A DNA stretch of 64,000 bases from Nocardioides sp. zg-1308 (GCF_013155375.1 NZ_JABJQY010000002.1:372001-436000); one strand, 5' to 3'. Positions 34,132-42,560 are shown, counted from the first letter of the stretch. The notes: a model not told the origin generated them from the sequence alone. Translations and numbers: made by a program.

Positions 34132-34956
34132 TCACCGTGGCTGGTTCGGTTGCTTCGCCTTCTGCTCTTTCTGCTTGCGCTCTTGCTTCGTGGGCTTCGT
34201 GGGCTTCGTCGGCGCCGGCTTGGGCGGCTCGTCGGGCGCCATCACCTCGACGAAGCGCTGGCCGACCCAGCCGCCCGCGTGCTGGAGACCGCCGCTCCAG
34301 ACCGCTACGAGCAGGGCGAGCGTGCCGACGAGGGCGACGACCGGCCTGCTTCGCTTCTTCGTCGTGTGCCGGCTGCTCGTCGGGCGGCGGGTCACGAGAG
34401 GTGGCGCGGTCCGCGTCGCGGTGCCCACCCTGACCGCCTCGACGCAAGCCCTGACATCGTCCGGGCTCAGCACCGCGGGTCGGGAGGTCAGCATGGCCGT
34501 GAGGGTGGCGGTCGAGCACACCATGACGTCCCGAGCCCAGCCTGTCAGCGGCTCGTCGCGCACGAAGCACAGGACGCTCGTAGAGAGGTGCGAGACCGGC
34601 ACGATGTACTGCAGCGCAAGGGCTGCTTCCGCCGCGGACGCCACCGCCGGCTCGCGCCGCCGCCCGTTCTGCATCAGCACCTGGTCGCGGACCTCGATGC
34701 GACCCGTCCAGTTCTTGGCGTCGACGACGAACACTCCCCCGGGGCCGACGACGATATGGTCGATGTTGGCCTTCGGTCGACCCGGCCACGCCAGGTCGTG
34801 GAGGCCGAACCATCCGTCGGGCAGCGCCTCGAGCGCCCGTGCGACCGCCACCTCACCCTCGGCGCCCTGCTCCCAGAGCGCCGCGGATCGCTGCAGTCGC
34901 TCGGCCTTCTCGCGCTGCCTCCGCGCGACGTCGTACGCGGACTCTCCTGCTGCCAT
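34132..34956 (-). CDS. NERD-domain protein with C-terminal membrane segment
   Basis: 274 residues. NERD (nuclease-related) domain at about 30-150: GAEGEVAVARALEAL, PKANIDHIVVGPGGVFVVDA then KNWTG. One transmembrane helix near 210-225 and a basic repeat tail (PTKPTKPTK). ATG 34954-34956 preferred over GTG 34963-34965 because of GGGGG eight bases upstream. A role in DNA processing is inferred. Confidence 0.88.
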   Translation of the reverse strand: MAAGESAYDVARRQREKAERLQRSAALWEQGAEGEVAVARALEALPDGWFGLHDLAWPGRPKANIDHIVVGPGGVFVVDAKNWTGRIEVRDQVLMQNGRRREPAVASAAEAALALQYIVPVSHLSTSVLCFVRDEPLTGWARDVMVCSTATLTAMLTSRPAVLSPDDVRACVEAVRVGTATRTAPPLVTRRPTSSRHTTKKRSRPVVALVGTLALLVAVWSGGLQHAGGWVGQRFVEVMAPDEPPKPAPTKPTKPTKQERKQKEQKAKQPNQPR

Positions 34957-35017
34957 GTCGGTCACCCCCGGCCATGGAGGTTAGGCAAAGTCGCCGTCCC
35001 GCGCAGACGAATCGGCC

Positions 35018-35680
35018 ATGATGCCGCCCGTGCGCATCGGGACCTGGAACCTCGCCGGCCGCTGGACCGACCACCATCTGGCGCTGATGGTCGACGCCGA
35101 CTGCGACGTCTGGTTGCTCACCGAGGTGAACGAGCGCACGAGCCTCCCCGGCTACGCGTTGCACCTGTCGCAGGCGCTGATGGCACCGCGCCGGCGGTGG
35201 GCGGGCGTCGCGAGCCGACTGCCGATGACGTCCAGCCCGGACCCGCACCCGGCCAGCGCCCAGGTGTGCATCGGTGCGACGACGTACGTCAGCTCGATCC
35301 TGCCGTGGAAGGGGTGCGCGTCACGCCCGCCGTGGGACGGTGAGCCCCACGTCGACAAGACGCGGAACGCCGTCGACGACCTGCCGCTCCGGCTCCGCGC
35401 CGTCGACTCCCTGGTTTGGGGCGGCGACTGGAACCACGCCTTGACGGGGAGGGAGTACGCCGGCTCCATCGGCGGCCGACAGGCCGTGCTGTCCGCGGTC
35501 GAGCAGCTCGGCCTGGCCGTGCCGACGAGCGACCTCCCCCACGCCATCGACGGCCTGCTCAGCATCGACCACGTCGCCGTGCCTGCGGGCGTGGCCGGAA
35601 CCGCGCGGCGAGTCGTGGCGGAGTGGGACGGCAAGCGCCTCTCGGACCACGACGCCTACGTGGTCGAGGCGGACCTCTAG
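35018..35680 (+). CDS. Endonuclease/exonuclease/phosphatase-fold protein
   Basis: 220 residues. EEP motifs are visible: IGTWNLAG at the N-terminus, WLLTEVNE, GGDWNHALTG (Asp/Asn), LLSIDHVAVP and the final LSDHDAYV with the catalytic His. Length is short for the family (usually 250-300) but all motifs are there. Divergent from the NERD gene. Phosphodiesterase activity on DNA, RNA or lipid is not distinguishable. Confidence 0.85.
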   Translation: MMPPVRIGTWNLAGRWTDHHLALMVDADCDVWLLTEVNERTSLPGYALHLSQALMAPRRRWAGVASRLPMTSSPDPHPASAQVCIGATTYVSSILPWKGCASRPPWDGEPHVDKTRNAVDDLPLRLRAVDSLVWGGDWNHALTGREYAGSIGGRQAVLSAVEQLGLAVPTSDLPHAIDGLLSIDHVAVPAGVAGTARRVVAEWDGKRLSDHDAYVVEADL

Positions 35681-35690
35681 CCAGACCCCG

Positions 35691-36257
35691 TCAGCCGATG
35701 CCGAGCCTCCGCGCCACGTCGTTGCCCGCCACCCGACGTACGGTCTCGGGGTCGCCCACGACGACGAGCTCGTCGGTGGCCCGCGACATCCCGACGTAGA
35801 GCCGCTCGCGGGCCCGGTCGCGGGAACCGTCCTCGTTGAGGCACAGCACGACCGCTCGGCGCTCGAGACCCTTGCAGCCGAGGACGTGGCCGTAGAAGAC
35901 GTCGTCGTCCCAGTAGGTGCGCCAGTAGCCCTCCTGGTCGTGGAAGGCGGTGCGCTCGACCTGGACCGGGTGGCGGTGGCCAGTGGTGAGCAGCGCGACG
36001 TTGCGGGGCTCCCAGCCGGACTCGAGGAGCCCGTCGACGGCGTCGTCGGCCGCCTCGAGCGCGTCGTCCTGGCTCGTCCCGACGAAGCGGACCGTCGGGC
36101 CGTTGCCACCGCGGGAGTACATTCGGCTCGGCGCCAACGGGCCGAACGACTCATGGATCTGGCGGGTGTTGCGGAGGATCAGCCCGACTACAGTCGACCG
36201 ATTTATGAAACTCGAGAGTGAGGCGGACCGTCCCATGTGCGTAGACCCCGTCTTCAA
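35691..36257 (-). pseudogene. C-terminal remnant of UvrD-like helicase
   Basis: The open frame carries only the C-terminal part of a superfamily I helicase of the UvrD/NERD-helicase type. Recognisable sequence begins near 36176 (LRNTRQIHESFGPLAPSRMY), continues through VALLTTGHRHPVQVERTAF, VFYGHVLGCKGLERRAVVLC and ends with motif VI-like RERLYVGMSRATDELVVVGD. Walker A and B regions are missing; upstream is unrelated, locally AT-rich sequence and then the nrdJ stop. The gene is truncated and presumably dead. Confidence 0.8.
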
Positions 36258-36270
36258 CCACGCGGCCAGG

Positions 36271-39171
36271 TCAGCTGCAGCCGCTGGTGCTTCCGCAGCC
36301 CTCGCACACGTAGCAGGAGCCAGCCGGGCGCATCTTCGTCCCGCACGTCATGCAGAGCGGGGAGTCGACCGCGGTGCCGGTGAGCTTCTCAAAGAGCTCA
36401 GCGGTGGTGTGCGGCGCACCGGTGGTCACGTGGGCCGGGACCTCGCGGGCCTCGGATCCGTGGGTGTCCTTGGTCTCGATCTCCTCGGCCTCGATCACCG
36501 AGGCAGAGGACGACGAGGGTGATGCCTCGAGGAGCTCCGCCGCAGAGCCCGTCTCCTCCACGAGCGGCTCGTAGGAGCCGGTCTCGAGGTGGCGCTGGCG
36601 CTCCTCGGCGGAGTAGATGCCGAGGGCGGAGCGGTCCTCGAAGGACAGGTAGTCCAGGGCGAGGCGGCGGAAGATGTAGTCCATGATCGACTGCGACATC
36701 CGCACGTCCGGGTCGTCGGTGAGGCCGGCGGGCTCGAAGCGCAGGTTGGTGAACTTCGAGACGTACGTCTCCAGCGGGACGCCGTACTGCAGGCCGACCG
36801 ACACCGCGATCGAGAAGGCGTCCATCACGCCGGCCAGGGTCGAGCCCTGCTTGCCGAGCTTGAGGAAGACCTCGCCGAGGGTGCCGTCGTCGTGGGCGCC
36901 GGAGGTCATGTAGCCCTCGGCACCGCCGACGGTGAACGACGTGGTGCGCGCGGTGCGCGACTTCGGCAGGCGCTTGCGGACCGGGGCGTAGACGACCTTC
37001 TCCACGACCTTGGTCTCGGCCGCGGCAGCGGCGTCGGCCTTGTCGGCAGCGTCCTTCTTGGCCTTGCCGCCACCGTCGGAGAGCGGCTGACCGACCTTGC
37101 AGTTGTCGCGGTAGATCGCGGTGGCCTTGAGGCCCAGCTTCCACGACTGGAGGTAGACGTCCTCGATCTCCTCGACCGTGGCGTTCTCCGGCAGGTTGAC
37201 CGTCTTGGAGATCGCGCCGGACAGGAAAGGCTGCGCGGCAGCCATCATCCGCACGTGGCCCATCGGCTTGAGCGAGCGGGCGCCCATCGCGGTGTCGAAG
37301 ATCTCGTAGTGCTCGGACTTGAGGCCCGGGGCGTCGACCACGTGGCCGTGCTCGGCGATGTAGGCGACGATCGCCTCGATCTGCTCCTGCTGATAGCCCA
37401 GCTTCTTGAGGGCCCGCGGGATCGTCTGGTTGACGATCTGCATGGAGCCGCCGCCGACGAGCTTCTTGAACTTCACCAGCGAGAAGTCGGGCTCGATGCC
37501 GGTGGTGTCGCAATCCATCATGAAGCCGATGGTGCCGGTCGGCGCGAGGACGGAGGCCTGCGCGTTGCGGAAGCCGTTCCTCTCACCGGTCTTGATGACG
37601 TCGGCCCAGGCCTGCGTCGCGAGCTTGTGCACGCGGCCGTCCTCGGTGTGCAGGACACGGACGACGTCGTTGGCCGCCTGGTGCTTGCGCATCACGCGCT
37701 TGTGGGCCTCGGCGTTGCGGGCGTAGCCGGCGTAGGGGCCGACGATCCCGGCGAGCTCGGCGCTGCGCTTGTAGGACGTACCGGTCATGAGCGAGGTGAT
37801 CGCGGCAGCCATCGAGCGGCCGCCCTCGGAGTCGTAGCCGAGGCCCATCGCCATGAGCAGCGCGCCGAGGTTGGCGTAGCCGATGCCGAGCTGGCGGTAG
37901 TCGCGGGTCGTGTCGCCGATGGCCTCGGTCGGGAAGTCGGCGAAGCAGATCGAGATGTCCATCGCGGTGATGATGAACTCGACGGCCTTGGCGAACAGGG
38001 CCGCGTCGAAGGTGTCGTCGTCCTTGAGGAACTTCAGCAGGTTGAGGCTGGCGAGGTTGCACGACGAGTTGTCGAGCGACATGTACTCCGAGCACGGGTT
38101 GGACGCGGTGATGCGGCCGGTCTCCGGGTTGGTGTGCCAGTCGTTGATCGTGTCGTCGTACTGCAGGCCCGGGTCGGCGCACTCCCACGCGGCCTGGCTG
38201 ATCTTGCGGAACAGGTCGCGGGCGTCGACGGTCTCGATGACCTCGCCGGTGCCGCGGGCACGCAGGCCGAAGTCGGTGCCGTCCTCGACCGCACGCATGA
38301 ACTCGTCGGTGACGCGGACCGAGTTGTTGGCGTTCTGGTACTGCACGGAGGTGATGTCGGCGCCGCCGAGGTCCATGTCGAAGCCGGCGTCACGCAGCGC
38401 GCGGATCTTGTCCTCCTCGCGCGCCTTCGTCATCACGAACTCCTCGATGTCGGGGTGGTCGACGTCGAGGACGACCATCTTGGCCGCCCGACGCGTGGCG
38501 CCGCCCGACTTGATGGTGCCCGCGGACGCGTCGGCGCCGCGCATGAAGGAGACCGGACCCGAGGCCGTACCGCCGCTGGAGAGCAGCTCCTTGGACGAGC
38601 GGATGCGGGAGAGGTTGAGGCCGGCACCGGAGCCGCCCTTGAAGATGAAGCCCTCCTCCTTGTACCAGTTGAGGATCGAGTCCATCGAGTCGTCGACGCT
38701 GAGGATGAAGCAGGCGCTGACCTGCTGCGGCGACGGCGTGCCGACGTTGAACCACACCGGGGAGTTGAAGGAGAAGTACTGGTTGACCAGCAGCCAGGTC
38801 AGCTCGTGCTCGAACGTCTCGGCGTCGGCGTCGCCGGCGAAGTAGCCGTTGTCGAGGCCGGCCTTGGTGTACGTCTTCACGACCCGGTCGATGAGCTGCT
38901 TGAGGCTCCACTCGCGGGCGTCGGTGCCGACGGCGCCGCGGAAGTACTTGGTGGTCACGATCGTCGAGGCGTTGACCGACCAGAAGTCGGGGAACTCCAC
39001 GCCACGCTGCTCGAAGACGGTCTCGCCGGTCTTCCAGTTCTGCTGGACGACGTCGCGACGCTCCCAGGTGATGGCGTCGTAGGGGTGGGTGCCCTCGGTG
39101 CTGAAGACGCGCTCCAGCTTGAGGCCCTTGCCCTTCGCCGCTCCCTTGCGGGTGCTCACCGTCTCGGTCAT
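36271..39171 (-). CDS. nrdJ: Adenosylcobalamin-dependent ribonucleotide reductase (class II)
   Basis: 966-residue class II RNR making deoxyribonucleotides with coenzyme B12 and no need for oxygen. Seen: NQYFSFNSPVWFNVGTPSPQ, CFILSVDDSMDSILNWYKEE, GGSGAGLNLSRIRSS, NPCSEYMSLDNSSCNLASLN (active-site NPCSE with Cys), APTGTIGFMMDCDTTGIEPD, and a C-terminal cysteine cluster CMTCGTK...CYVCEGCGSTSGCS. Length is normal. Cotranscribed with or just downstream of nrdR. No cobalamin riboswitch is recognisable in the 136-bp gap. Confidence 0.98.
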   Translation of the reverse strand: MTETVSTRKGAAKGKGLKLERVFSTEGTHPYDAITWERRDVVQQNWKTGETVFEQRGVEFPDFWSVNASTIVTTKYFRGAVGTDAREWSLKQLIDRVVKTYTKAGLDNGYFAGDADAETFEHELTWLLVNQYFSFNSPVWFNVGTPSPQQVSACFILSVDDSMDSILNWYKEEGFIFKGGSGAGLNLSRIRSSKELLSSGGTASGPVSFMRGADASAGTIKSGGATRRAAKMVVLDVDHPDIEEFVMTKAREEDKIRALRDAGFDMDLGGADITSVQYQNANNSVRVTDEFMRAVEDGTDFGLRARGTGEVIETVDARDLFRKISQAAWECADPGLQYDDTINDWHTNPETGRITASNPCSEYMSLDNSSCNLASLNLLKFLKDDDTFDAALFAKAVEFIITAMDISICFADFPTEAIGDTTRDYRQLGIGYANLGALLMAMGLGYDSEGGRSMAAAITSLMTGTSYKRSAELAGIVGPYAGYARNAEAHKRVMRKHQAANDVVRVLHTEDGRVHKLATQAWADVIKTGERNGFRNAQASVLAPTGTIGFMMDCDTTGIEPDFSLVKFKKLVGGGSMQIVNQTIPRALKKLGYQQEQIEAIVAYIAEHGHVVDAPGLKSEHYEIFDTAMGARSLKPMGHVRMMAAAQPFLSGAISKTVNLPENATVEEIEDVYLQSWKLGLKATAIYRDNCKVGQPLSDGGGKAKKDAADKADAAAAAETKVVEKVVYAPVRKRLPKSRTARTTSFTVGGAEGYMTSGAHDDGTLGEVFLKLGKQGSTLAGVMDAFSIAVSVGLQYGVPLETYVSKFTNLRFEPAGLTDDPDVRMSQSIMDYIFRRLALDYLSFEDRSALGIYSAEERQRHLETGSYEPLVEETGSAAELLEASPSSSSASVIEAEEIETKDTHGSEAREVPAHVTTGAPHTTAELFEKLTGTAVDSPLCMTCGTKMRPAGSCYVCEGCGSTSGCS

Positions 39172-39264
39172 GCGTTCCTCGATCCGCTCGTTGTTGCAGG
39201 TGGTGGGTGGGTCGTGCTGGTGGCGGACCTGGTCCGCGGGGCGTGGCTCGGGGAAGGGTGGTGA

Positions 39265-39329
39265 GCCCGGCAGGCAGCTTCCCCACTACCTGCCGGGCCG
39301 TCTGGGGTCAGCCCGTCTGGACGGGCTGA
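39265..39329 (-). terminator. Two consecutive hairpins between nrdR and nrdJ
   Basis: TCAGCCCGTC and GACGGGCTGA (39308-39329) form a 10-bp stem over the nrdR stop codon. GCCCGGCAGG (39265-39274) pairs perfectly with CCTGCCGGGC (39289-39298) around a 14-nt loop. They could partly terminate transcription or set the stability of the nrdJ mRNA relative to nrdR. Confidence 0.6.
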
Positions 39330-39784
39330 TCGTCCGCGGCTCGCTCGAGCCGCAGCATCTTGATCTCGGCGTCGAAGTCGTCAGCCGACTCGAACGCGCG
39401 GTAGACGCTCGCGAAGCGGAGGTAGGCCACCTCGTCGAGCGCGCGCAGCGGGGCCAGGATCGCGAGCCCGACCTCGTTGGCGTCGAACTCGGCCTGCCCG
39501 CTGAGGCGCAGGGCGTCCTCGACCTCCTGGCCGAGGCAGGCGAGCTGGGCGTCGGTGACCGGGCGGCCCTTGCAGGCCTTGCGGACGCCGGCGATCGCCT
39601 TGTCGCGGTTGAACGGCTCGGTGGCGCCGGAGCGCTTGAGCACCGTGAGCTGCATCTTCTCGACCGTGGTGAAGCGACGGTCGCACGCCGCACAGGTGCG
39701 ACGCCGGCGGATCGAACCACCGTCGTCGGCGACGCGGGAGTCGAGGACCTTGGTGTCCTCGTTCTTGCAGTAGGGACAGTGCAT
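39308..39784 (-). CDS. nrdR: Transcriptional repressor NrdR
   Basis: 158 residues. Zinc ribbon with Cys3, Cys6, Cys31, Cys34 ([25 protein letters not shown]) and an ATP-cone domain at about 49-139 ([20 protein letters not shown]). NrdR senses ATP/dATP and represses ribonucleotide reductase genes. The linked NrdR boxes at 39904-39950 indicate autoregulation together with nrdJ. Confidence 0.98.
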   Translation of the reverse strand: MHCPYCKNEDTKVLDSRVADDGGSIRRRRTCAACDRRFTTVEKMQLTVLKRSGATEPFNRDKAIAGVRKACKGRPVTDAQLACLGQEVEDALRLSGQAEFDANEVGLAILAPLRALDEVAYLRFASVYRAFESADDFDAEIKMLRLERAADDQPVQTG

Positions 39785-39823
39785 GGTGGTCCTCCTCTCG
39801 CGAGCTCAGGGCGCGCCTCGTAC

Positions 39824-39840
39824 ACCCTGTACAACAGGGT
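39824..39840. promoter_or_regulatory. 7-bp inverted repeat in nrdR leader
   Basis: ACCCTGT-ACA-ACAGGGT is a perfect inverted repeat with a 3-nt centre, 40 bp upstream of the nrdR start. It could be an additional operator or a leader hairpin. Confidence 0.45.
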
Positions 39841-39903
39841 GGCGCCTGTGGATCTTCCTGTGGACATCTAGCCTGTGCCTGTGCGTAGCCGCGAGCGACC
39901 TGT

Positions 39904-39950
39904 GCACCAGATGTGGATAACTACAGCGGTGTAACTACTAGATGTAGTGG
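39904..39950. promoter_or_regulatory. Tandem NrdR boxes, 31-bp spacing, with DnaA-box-like sequence
   Basis: CTACTAGATGTAGTGG (39935-39950) matches the actinobacterial NrdR box. A weaker copy, CACCAGATGTGGAT, lies so that the AGATGT cores (39909 and 39940) are exactly 31 bp apart, three helical turns, the spacing known for NrdR-box pairs. TGTGGATAA (39913-39921), complement TTATCCACA, is a DnaA-box match inside the weaker box. The remainder of the 338-bp gap 39785-40122 shows only the inverted repeat at 39824. Confidence 0.8.
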
Positions 39951-40122
39951 TAACCGTACGCGCCGACCACAACGCTTGGCAAGCGAATGCCGAACCTCGT
40001 CGGATCAATTTCCGACCTCGCGCAAAACCGCAGGTCAGTGCTCTGCTGGCCGGTCGCGGAGCGGCGTGTCGGGCCTGTCGGGTGGCCTGTTTCGACCACC
40101 CACTCAGGCCACATCGGCCACA

Positions 40123-40464
40123 ATGGACCCCGTGTCCACGGGGAAGAGAGCAGGCTCGCGCAGAGGCGCCAGCCCGCCCCGGGCGCTGAACAGGACGGCG
40201 CTCCTCATCTGCGCCGCGATCACCGTCTGCGTGGTCGCGTGGGGCTACCTCGTCTACGCCGCCATCGACTTCGGTACGGCGGCGCGCGACGGCGGCGACG
40301 GCTCCACCTGGCTGCTCATGGGACTGGCGTGCCTCGGCGCGATCGCCTGCCTGTTCGTAGGGCTGCTGCTGGTCGCGCGCCTGATGCGGGCGCTCGGTAT
40401 CACCCAGCCGCCGGACACGCCGTCTGAGCCCCGGCCGGTCGGCGGGAAGCGCGCGGCGCGCTGA
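40123..40464 (+). CDS. Small two-helix membrane protein
   Basis: 113 residues with transmembrane segments at about 27-49 and 64-87, a basic N-terminus and a Pro-rich tail ending GGKRAAR. No recognised family. ATG at 40123; divergent from nrdR. Confidence 0.75.
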   Translation: MDPVSTGKRAGSRRGASPPRALNRTALLICAAITVCVVAWGYLVYAAIDFGTAARDGGDGSTWLLMGLACLGAIACLFVGLLLVARLMRALGITQPPDTPSEPRPVGGKRAAR

Positions 40465-40465
40465 T

Positions 40466-40506
40466 CGTGGAAGATCTGAGTCACGTGGTGACTCGGAACT
40501 TCCGTG
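40466..40506. repeat. REP-like stem-loop, degenerate copy
   Basis: CGTGGAAGATCTGAGTCAC, loop GTG, then GTGACTCGGAACTTCCGTG: 19-nt arms with 15 matches. It is a relative of the GCGGAAGATCCGAG...CTCGGATCTTCCGC stem-loops near 61.6 and 62.7 kb. Here it lies between two convergent stop codons and may also act as a terminator. Confidence 0.7.
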
Positions 40507-40510
40507 TTGT

Positions 40511-41275
40511 TCAGCGGATGACGAGCTGCGGGAGGGCCTCGACGATCTGGAGGTCGGAGGCGGCCCCGGCAACGGTCAAGGTCTCGGGGATGGCAACCCA
40601 GTCGCCGTCCCCGATGCGGTACTCCCCCGTGTAGGTCGTGTCGAGGCTGACAGCGACGGTCGCCTTCTGCGTGTAGACGTGCGTGACGTCGAGGTCAGGA
40701 TGCGGCCGGCCCGGACTGGCCGTCGTGGTGCTCGACCCGTCGCCGAACTGGAACGTGTAGCTCGTCGGCACCGCGCGGATCGAGACGGCTTGCCGGGCGA
40801 TGGTGCGGACCTGGGTGATCGCCGCGTTGTCGAGCGTGTAGAAGTTGGTCTCGAAGTTCACCAGCGTCTTGCCGCCGGGAGGCTGGACGACGAGCCTCGA
40901 GGCCGGCCACTTGATGCTCTTGAACTCGCGGATGATGAGCTGGGTGATGTTGACCTCGTCGACCTCCTCGGCCGGTACGCACACGTCGCCGACGTCCGTG
41001 CCGTCCATGTAGACGTCGTGGACGAAGCCCTCGGATCCGCCTTCGTTGCACTCGACCTGCTCAGCGCAGATGCCGCCGTTGCCGCACTGGATGGTGACGA
41101 CCCAGGTGTGGCCGTCGCCGGAACTGGAACTGGCTGAGTAGTCGGCGTAGGTCCAGACGCACTCTGCCGAAACCCCATCCAGGCCAACCGACAAGCAAGA
41201 CTCCGCTCGAGCAGGACTCTGCGTGCTGAGCGAGCAGCACAGCGCCAGAAGGATCAGCGCAAGGAGGCGACCCAT
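40511..41275 (-). CDS. Secreted PKD-like domain protein
   Basis: 254 residues. Signal peptide to about residue 25 (ARA). The C-terminal half resembles a PKD/Ig-like domain: YTFQFGDGSSTTT, DLDVTHVYTQKATVAVSLDT. The N-terminal half has several cysteines. ATG 41273-41275 shares a base with the stop of the upstream lipoprotein gene, so the two are coupled. Function unknown; such pairs appear to be common in this lineage. Confidence 0.8.
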   Translation of the reverse strand: MGRLLALILLALCCSLSTQSPARAESCLSVGLDGVSAECVWTYADYSASSSSGDGHTWVVTIQCGNGGICAEQVECNEGGSEGFVHDVYMDGTDVGDVCVPAEEVDEVNITQLIIREFKSIKWPASRLVVQPPGGKTLVNFETNFYTLDNAAITQVRTIARQAVSIRAVPTSYTFQFGDGSSTTTASPGRPHPDLDVTHVYTQKATVAVSLDTTYTGEYRIGDGDWVAIPETLTVAGAASDLQIVEALPQLVIR

Positions 41276-41796
41276 CAAAGAATTCCGTAATAGGTGACCA
41301 GCCAGCTGTCGGCTGTCCTCTTCAGGATTACCAGCAAGGTCGTCCTTCCAGCGGCGAGAACCTCCGGCTCGGCATCGCGATCACGTTCGATGATGGTCTC
41401 GGGCAGTGTCTTAGTGACCGCGTAAGTGGGCGGCTTCTTCTCGCGCATCGCGATGCGATTGATCGTAGATCCGCCAAACTTCACGGAACCGCCGCCGCCG
41501 TACACGTCCTCGACCGATTCAAGGAACCCGGCGCACGCTTTGCAGGTTTCACCGACGAGGGATCGGTACTCGTCCGTCTCCCCCGTCACCTGCATCTCGT
41601 CCCCGGCCTTGACCCACCTCCGGATGAAGTCCTCCGCACTCTCCGCCTCAGCGGTCTCCGTCTGCGTCGGCTCGTCCGTCGGAGACGTCGACGTGGGCGG
41701 CGGGTCGGGCATCCTCGGCTCCGGCTCGTCCTCCGAGCACCCGGTGAGGAGCAGGGGAACGGCCAGAGCGACGGCGAGCGCGCGGCGTACGTGCAT
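41275..41796 (-). CDS. DUF6318-like lipoprotein
   Basis: 173 residues. Signal peptide with lipobox LLTGC (Cys about 20), a Pro/Thr/Glu linker, and a domain with FIRRWVKAGDEMQVTGETDE, GETCKACAGFLESVEDVYGG (two cysteines) and a C-terminal WLVTYYGIL. I recognise the DUF6318 type of actinobacterial lipoprotein. Operon with the PKD-like protein. Confidence 0.8.
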   Translation of the reverse strand: MHVRRALAVALAVPLLLTGCSEDEPEPRMPDPPPTSTSPTDEPTQTETAEAESAEDFIRRWVKAGDEMQVTGETDEYRSLVGETCKACAGFLESVEDVYGGGGSVKFGGSTINRIAMREKKPPTYAVTKTLPETIIERDRDAEPEVLAAGRTTLLVILKRTADSWLVTYYGIL

Positions 41797-41935
41797 GAGG
41801 TGCCTTCCCGAGAACAACGTCAGCAGCCCTGAAACTACCCATTCGGGCGACCGGTCAACCACCCCCGGGGACAAACCTGTGGAGAGACGCCTGAGGGTGG
41901 CGGCGGACGACATCGAACAGGCGGCCGCGCAAGCA

Positions 41936-42011
41936 ATGTGCCGCCACCTACGTGCATCGCGCGCGATGTGCCGCCACCCACGAACGCCAGAAGCCATGTG
42001 CCGCCACCTAC
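41936..42011. repeat. Three 16-bp repeats at exact 30-bp period
   Basis: ATGTGCCGCCACCTAC at 41936-41951 and 41996-42011, and ATGTGCCGCCACCCAC at 41966-41981, separated by unrelated 14-bp spacers. It lies in the 322-bp gap 41797-42118 between the lipoprotein promoter and the LysM gene terminator. Not coding on any convincing evidence. CTGTGGAGA (41877-41885) nearby repeats part of the motif at 6965. Confidence 0.8.
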
Positions 42012-42036
42012 AACGCAAGCCCCCGCAAATGGCGCC

Positions 42037-42064
42037 GAGGGGCGGGCCACCAGGCCCGCCCCTC
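42037..42064 (-). terminator. Strong terminator hairpin after LysM gene
   Basis: GAGGGGCGGGCC (42037-42048), loop ACCA, GGCCCGCCCCTC (42053-42064): a perfect 12-bp GC stem, 54 bp past the LysM gene stop on the minus strand. No strong T-run. Confidence 0.8.
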
Positions 42065-42118
42065 GCCTTCCCCTTGGTCCACCAGCCGGGGTCGAAGCGG
42101 CTGGTGGAGGCCTCTGCG

Positions 42119-42472
42119 TCAGTCGGTGACGACCGGGACGCGGAGCTTCTGGCCAGCCGAGAGGCTGGCGGAGTCGAGGGCGTTGAGCCGCTCGATCTCG
42201 GTCATCATCGACCGGACGTCGCCGTCGGTCGCGAGGTCGCTGGCAATCCCCCACAGGGTGTCGCCCGGGGTGACCTGGACGATCTCGGTCGGAGCGGCCT
42301 GGCCGGCCTCGTCGGTGCCGACGGCACCACCGGCGAGCACGAAGGCGACGGCGAGGACGAGGAACAGCGAGGTCAGGAAGACCACCAGCCGGCCGCGTCG
42401 CGTCAGTCGCACCGACGAGCGGGCGCGGGTCGGAGCTGCGGCGAAAACGGGGGCAAGGCTGAGGGTGCTCAT
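42119..42472 (-). CDS. LysM protein, YneA/ChiZ/DivS-like SOS division inhibitor candidate
   Basis: 117 residues: short N-terminus, one transmembrane helix at about 27-48, and a C-terminal LysM domain (VTPGDTLWGIASDLATDGDV, LNALDSASLSAGQKLRVP). A single-pass LysM protein divergent from lexA is the arrangement of yneA in Bacillus, Rv2719c (chiZ) in Mycobacterium and divS in Corynebacterium, which halt division during the SOS response. The role here is inferred from that synteny and the LexA boxes between the genes. Confidence 0.88.
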   Translation of the reverse strand: MSTLSLAPVFAAAPTRARSSVRLTRRGRLVVFLTSLFLVLAVAFVLAGGAVGTDEAGQAAPTEIVQVTPGDTLWGIASDLATDGDVRSMMTEIERLNALDSASLSAGQKLRVPVVTD

Positions 42473-42560
42473 GGTGGCCTCCTGGGGAAGAATCAGCCGG
42501 TCGTGGGTGTCGAAGGAATGTCTAGTCGGAGCCACCGACAATGGCCTGGGCCACTGGGTG

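Noticed and set aside
39172..39307. Cobalamin riboswitch before nrdJ
   Set aside because: The gap is 136 bp with two simple hairpins and no recognisable B12-box; nrdJ control appears to be through NrdR boxes upstream of nrdR.
41936..42011. CRISPR array
   Set aside because: Only three 16-bp repeats with 14-bp spacers, no cas genes and no leader. Too short for any known CRISPR type.
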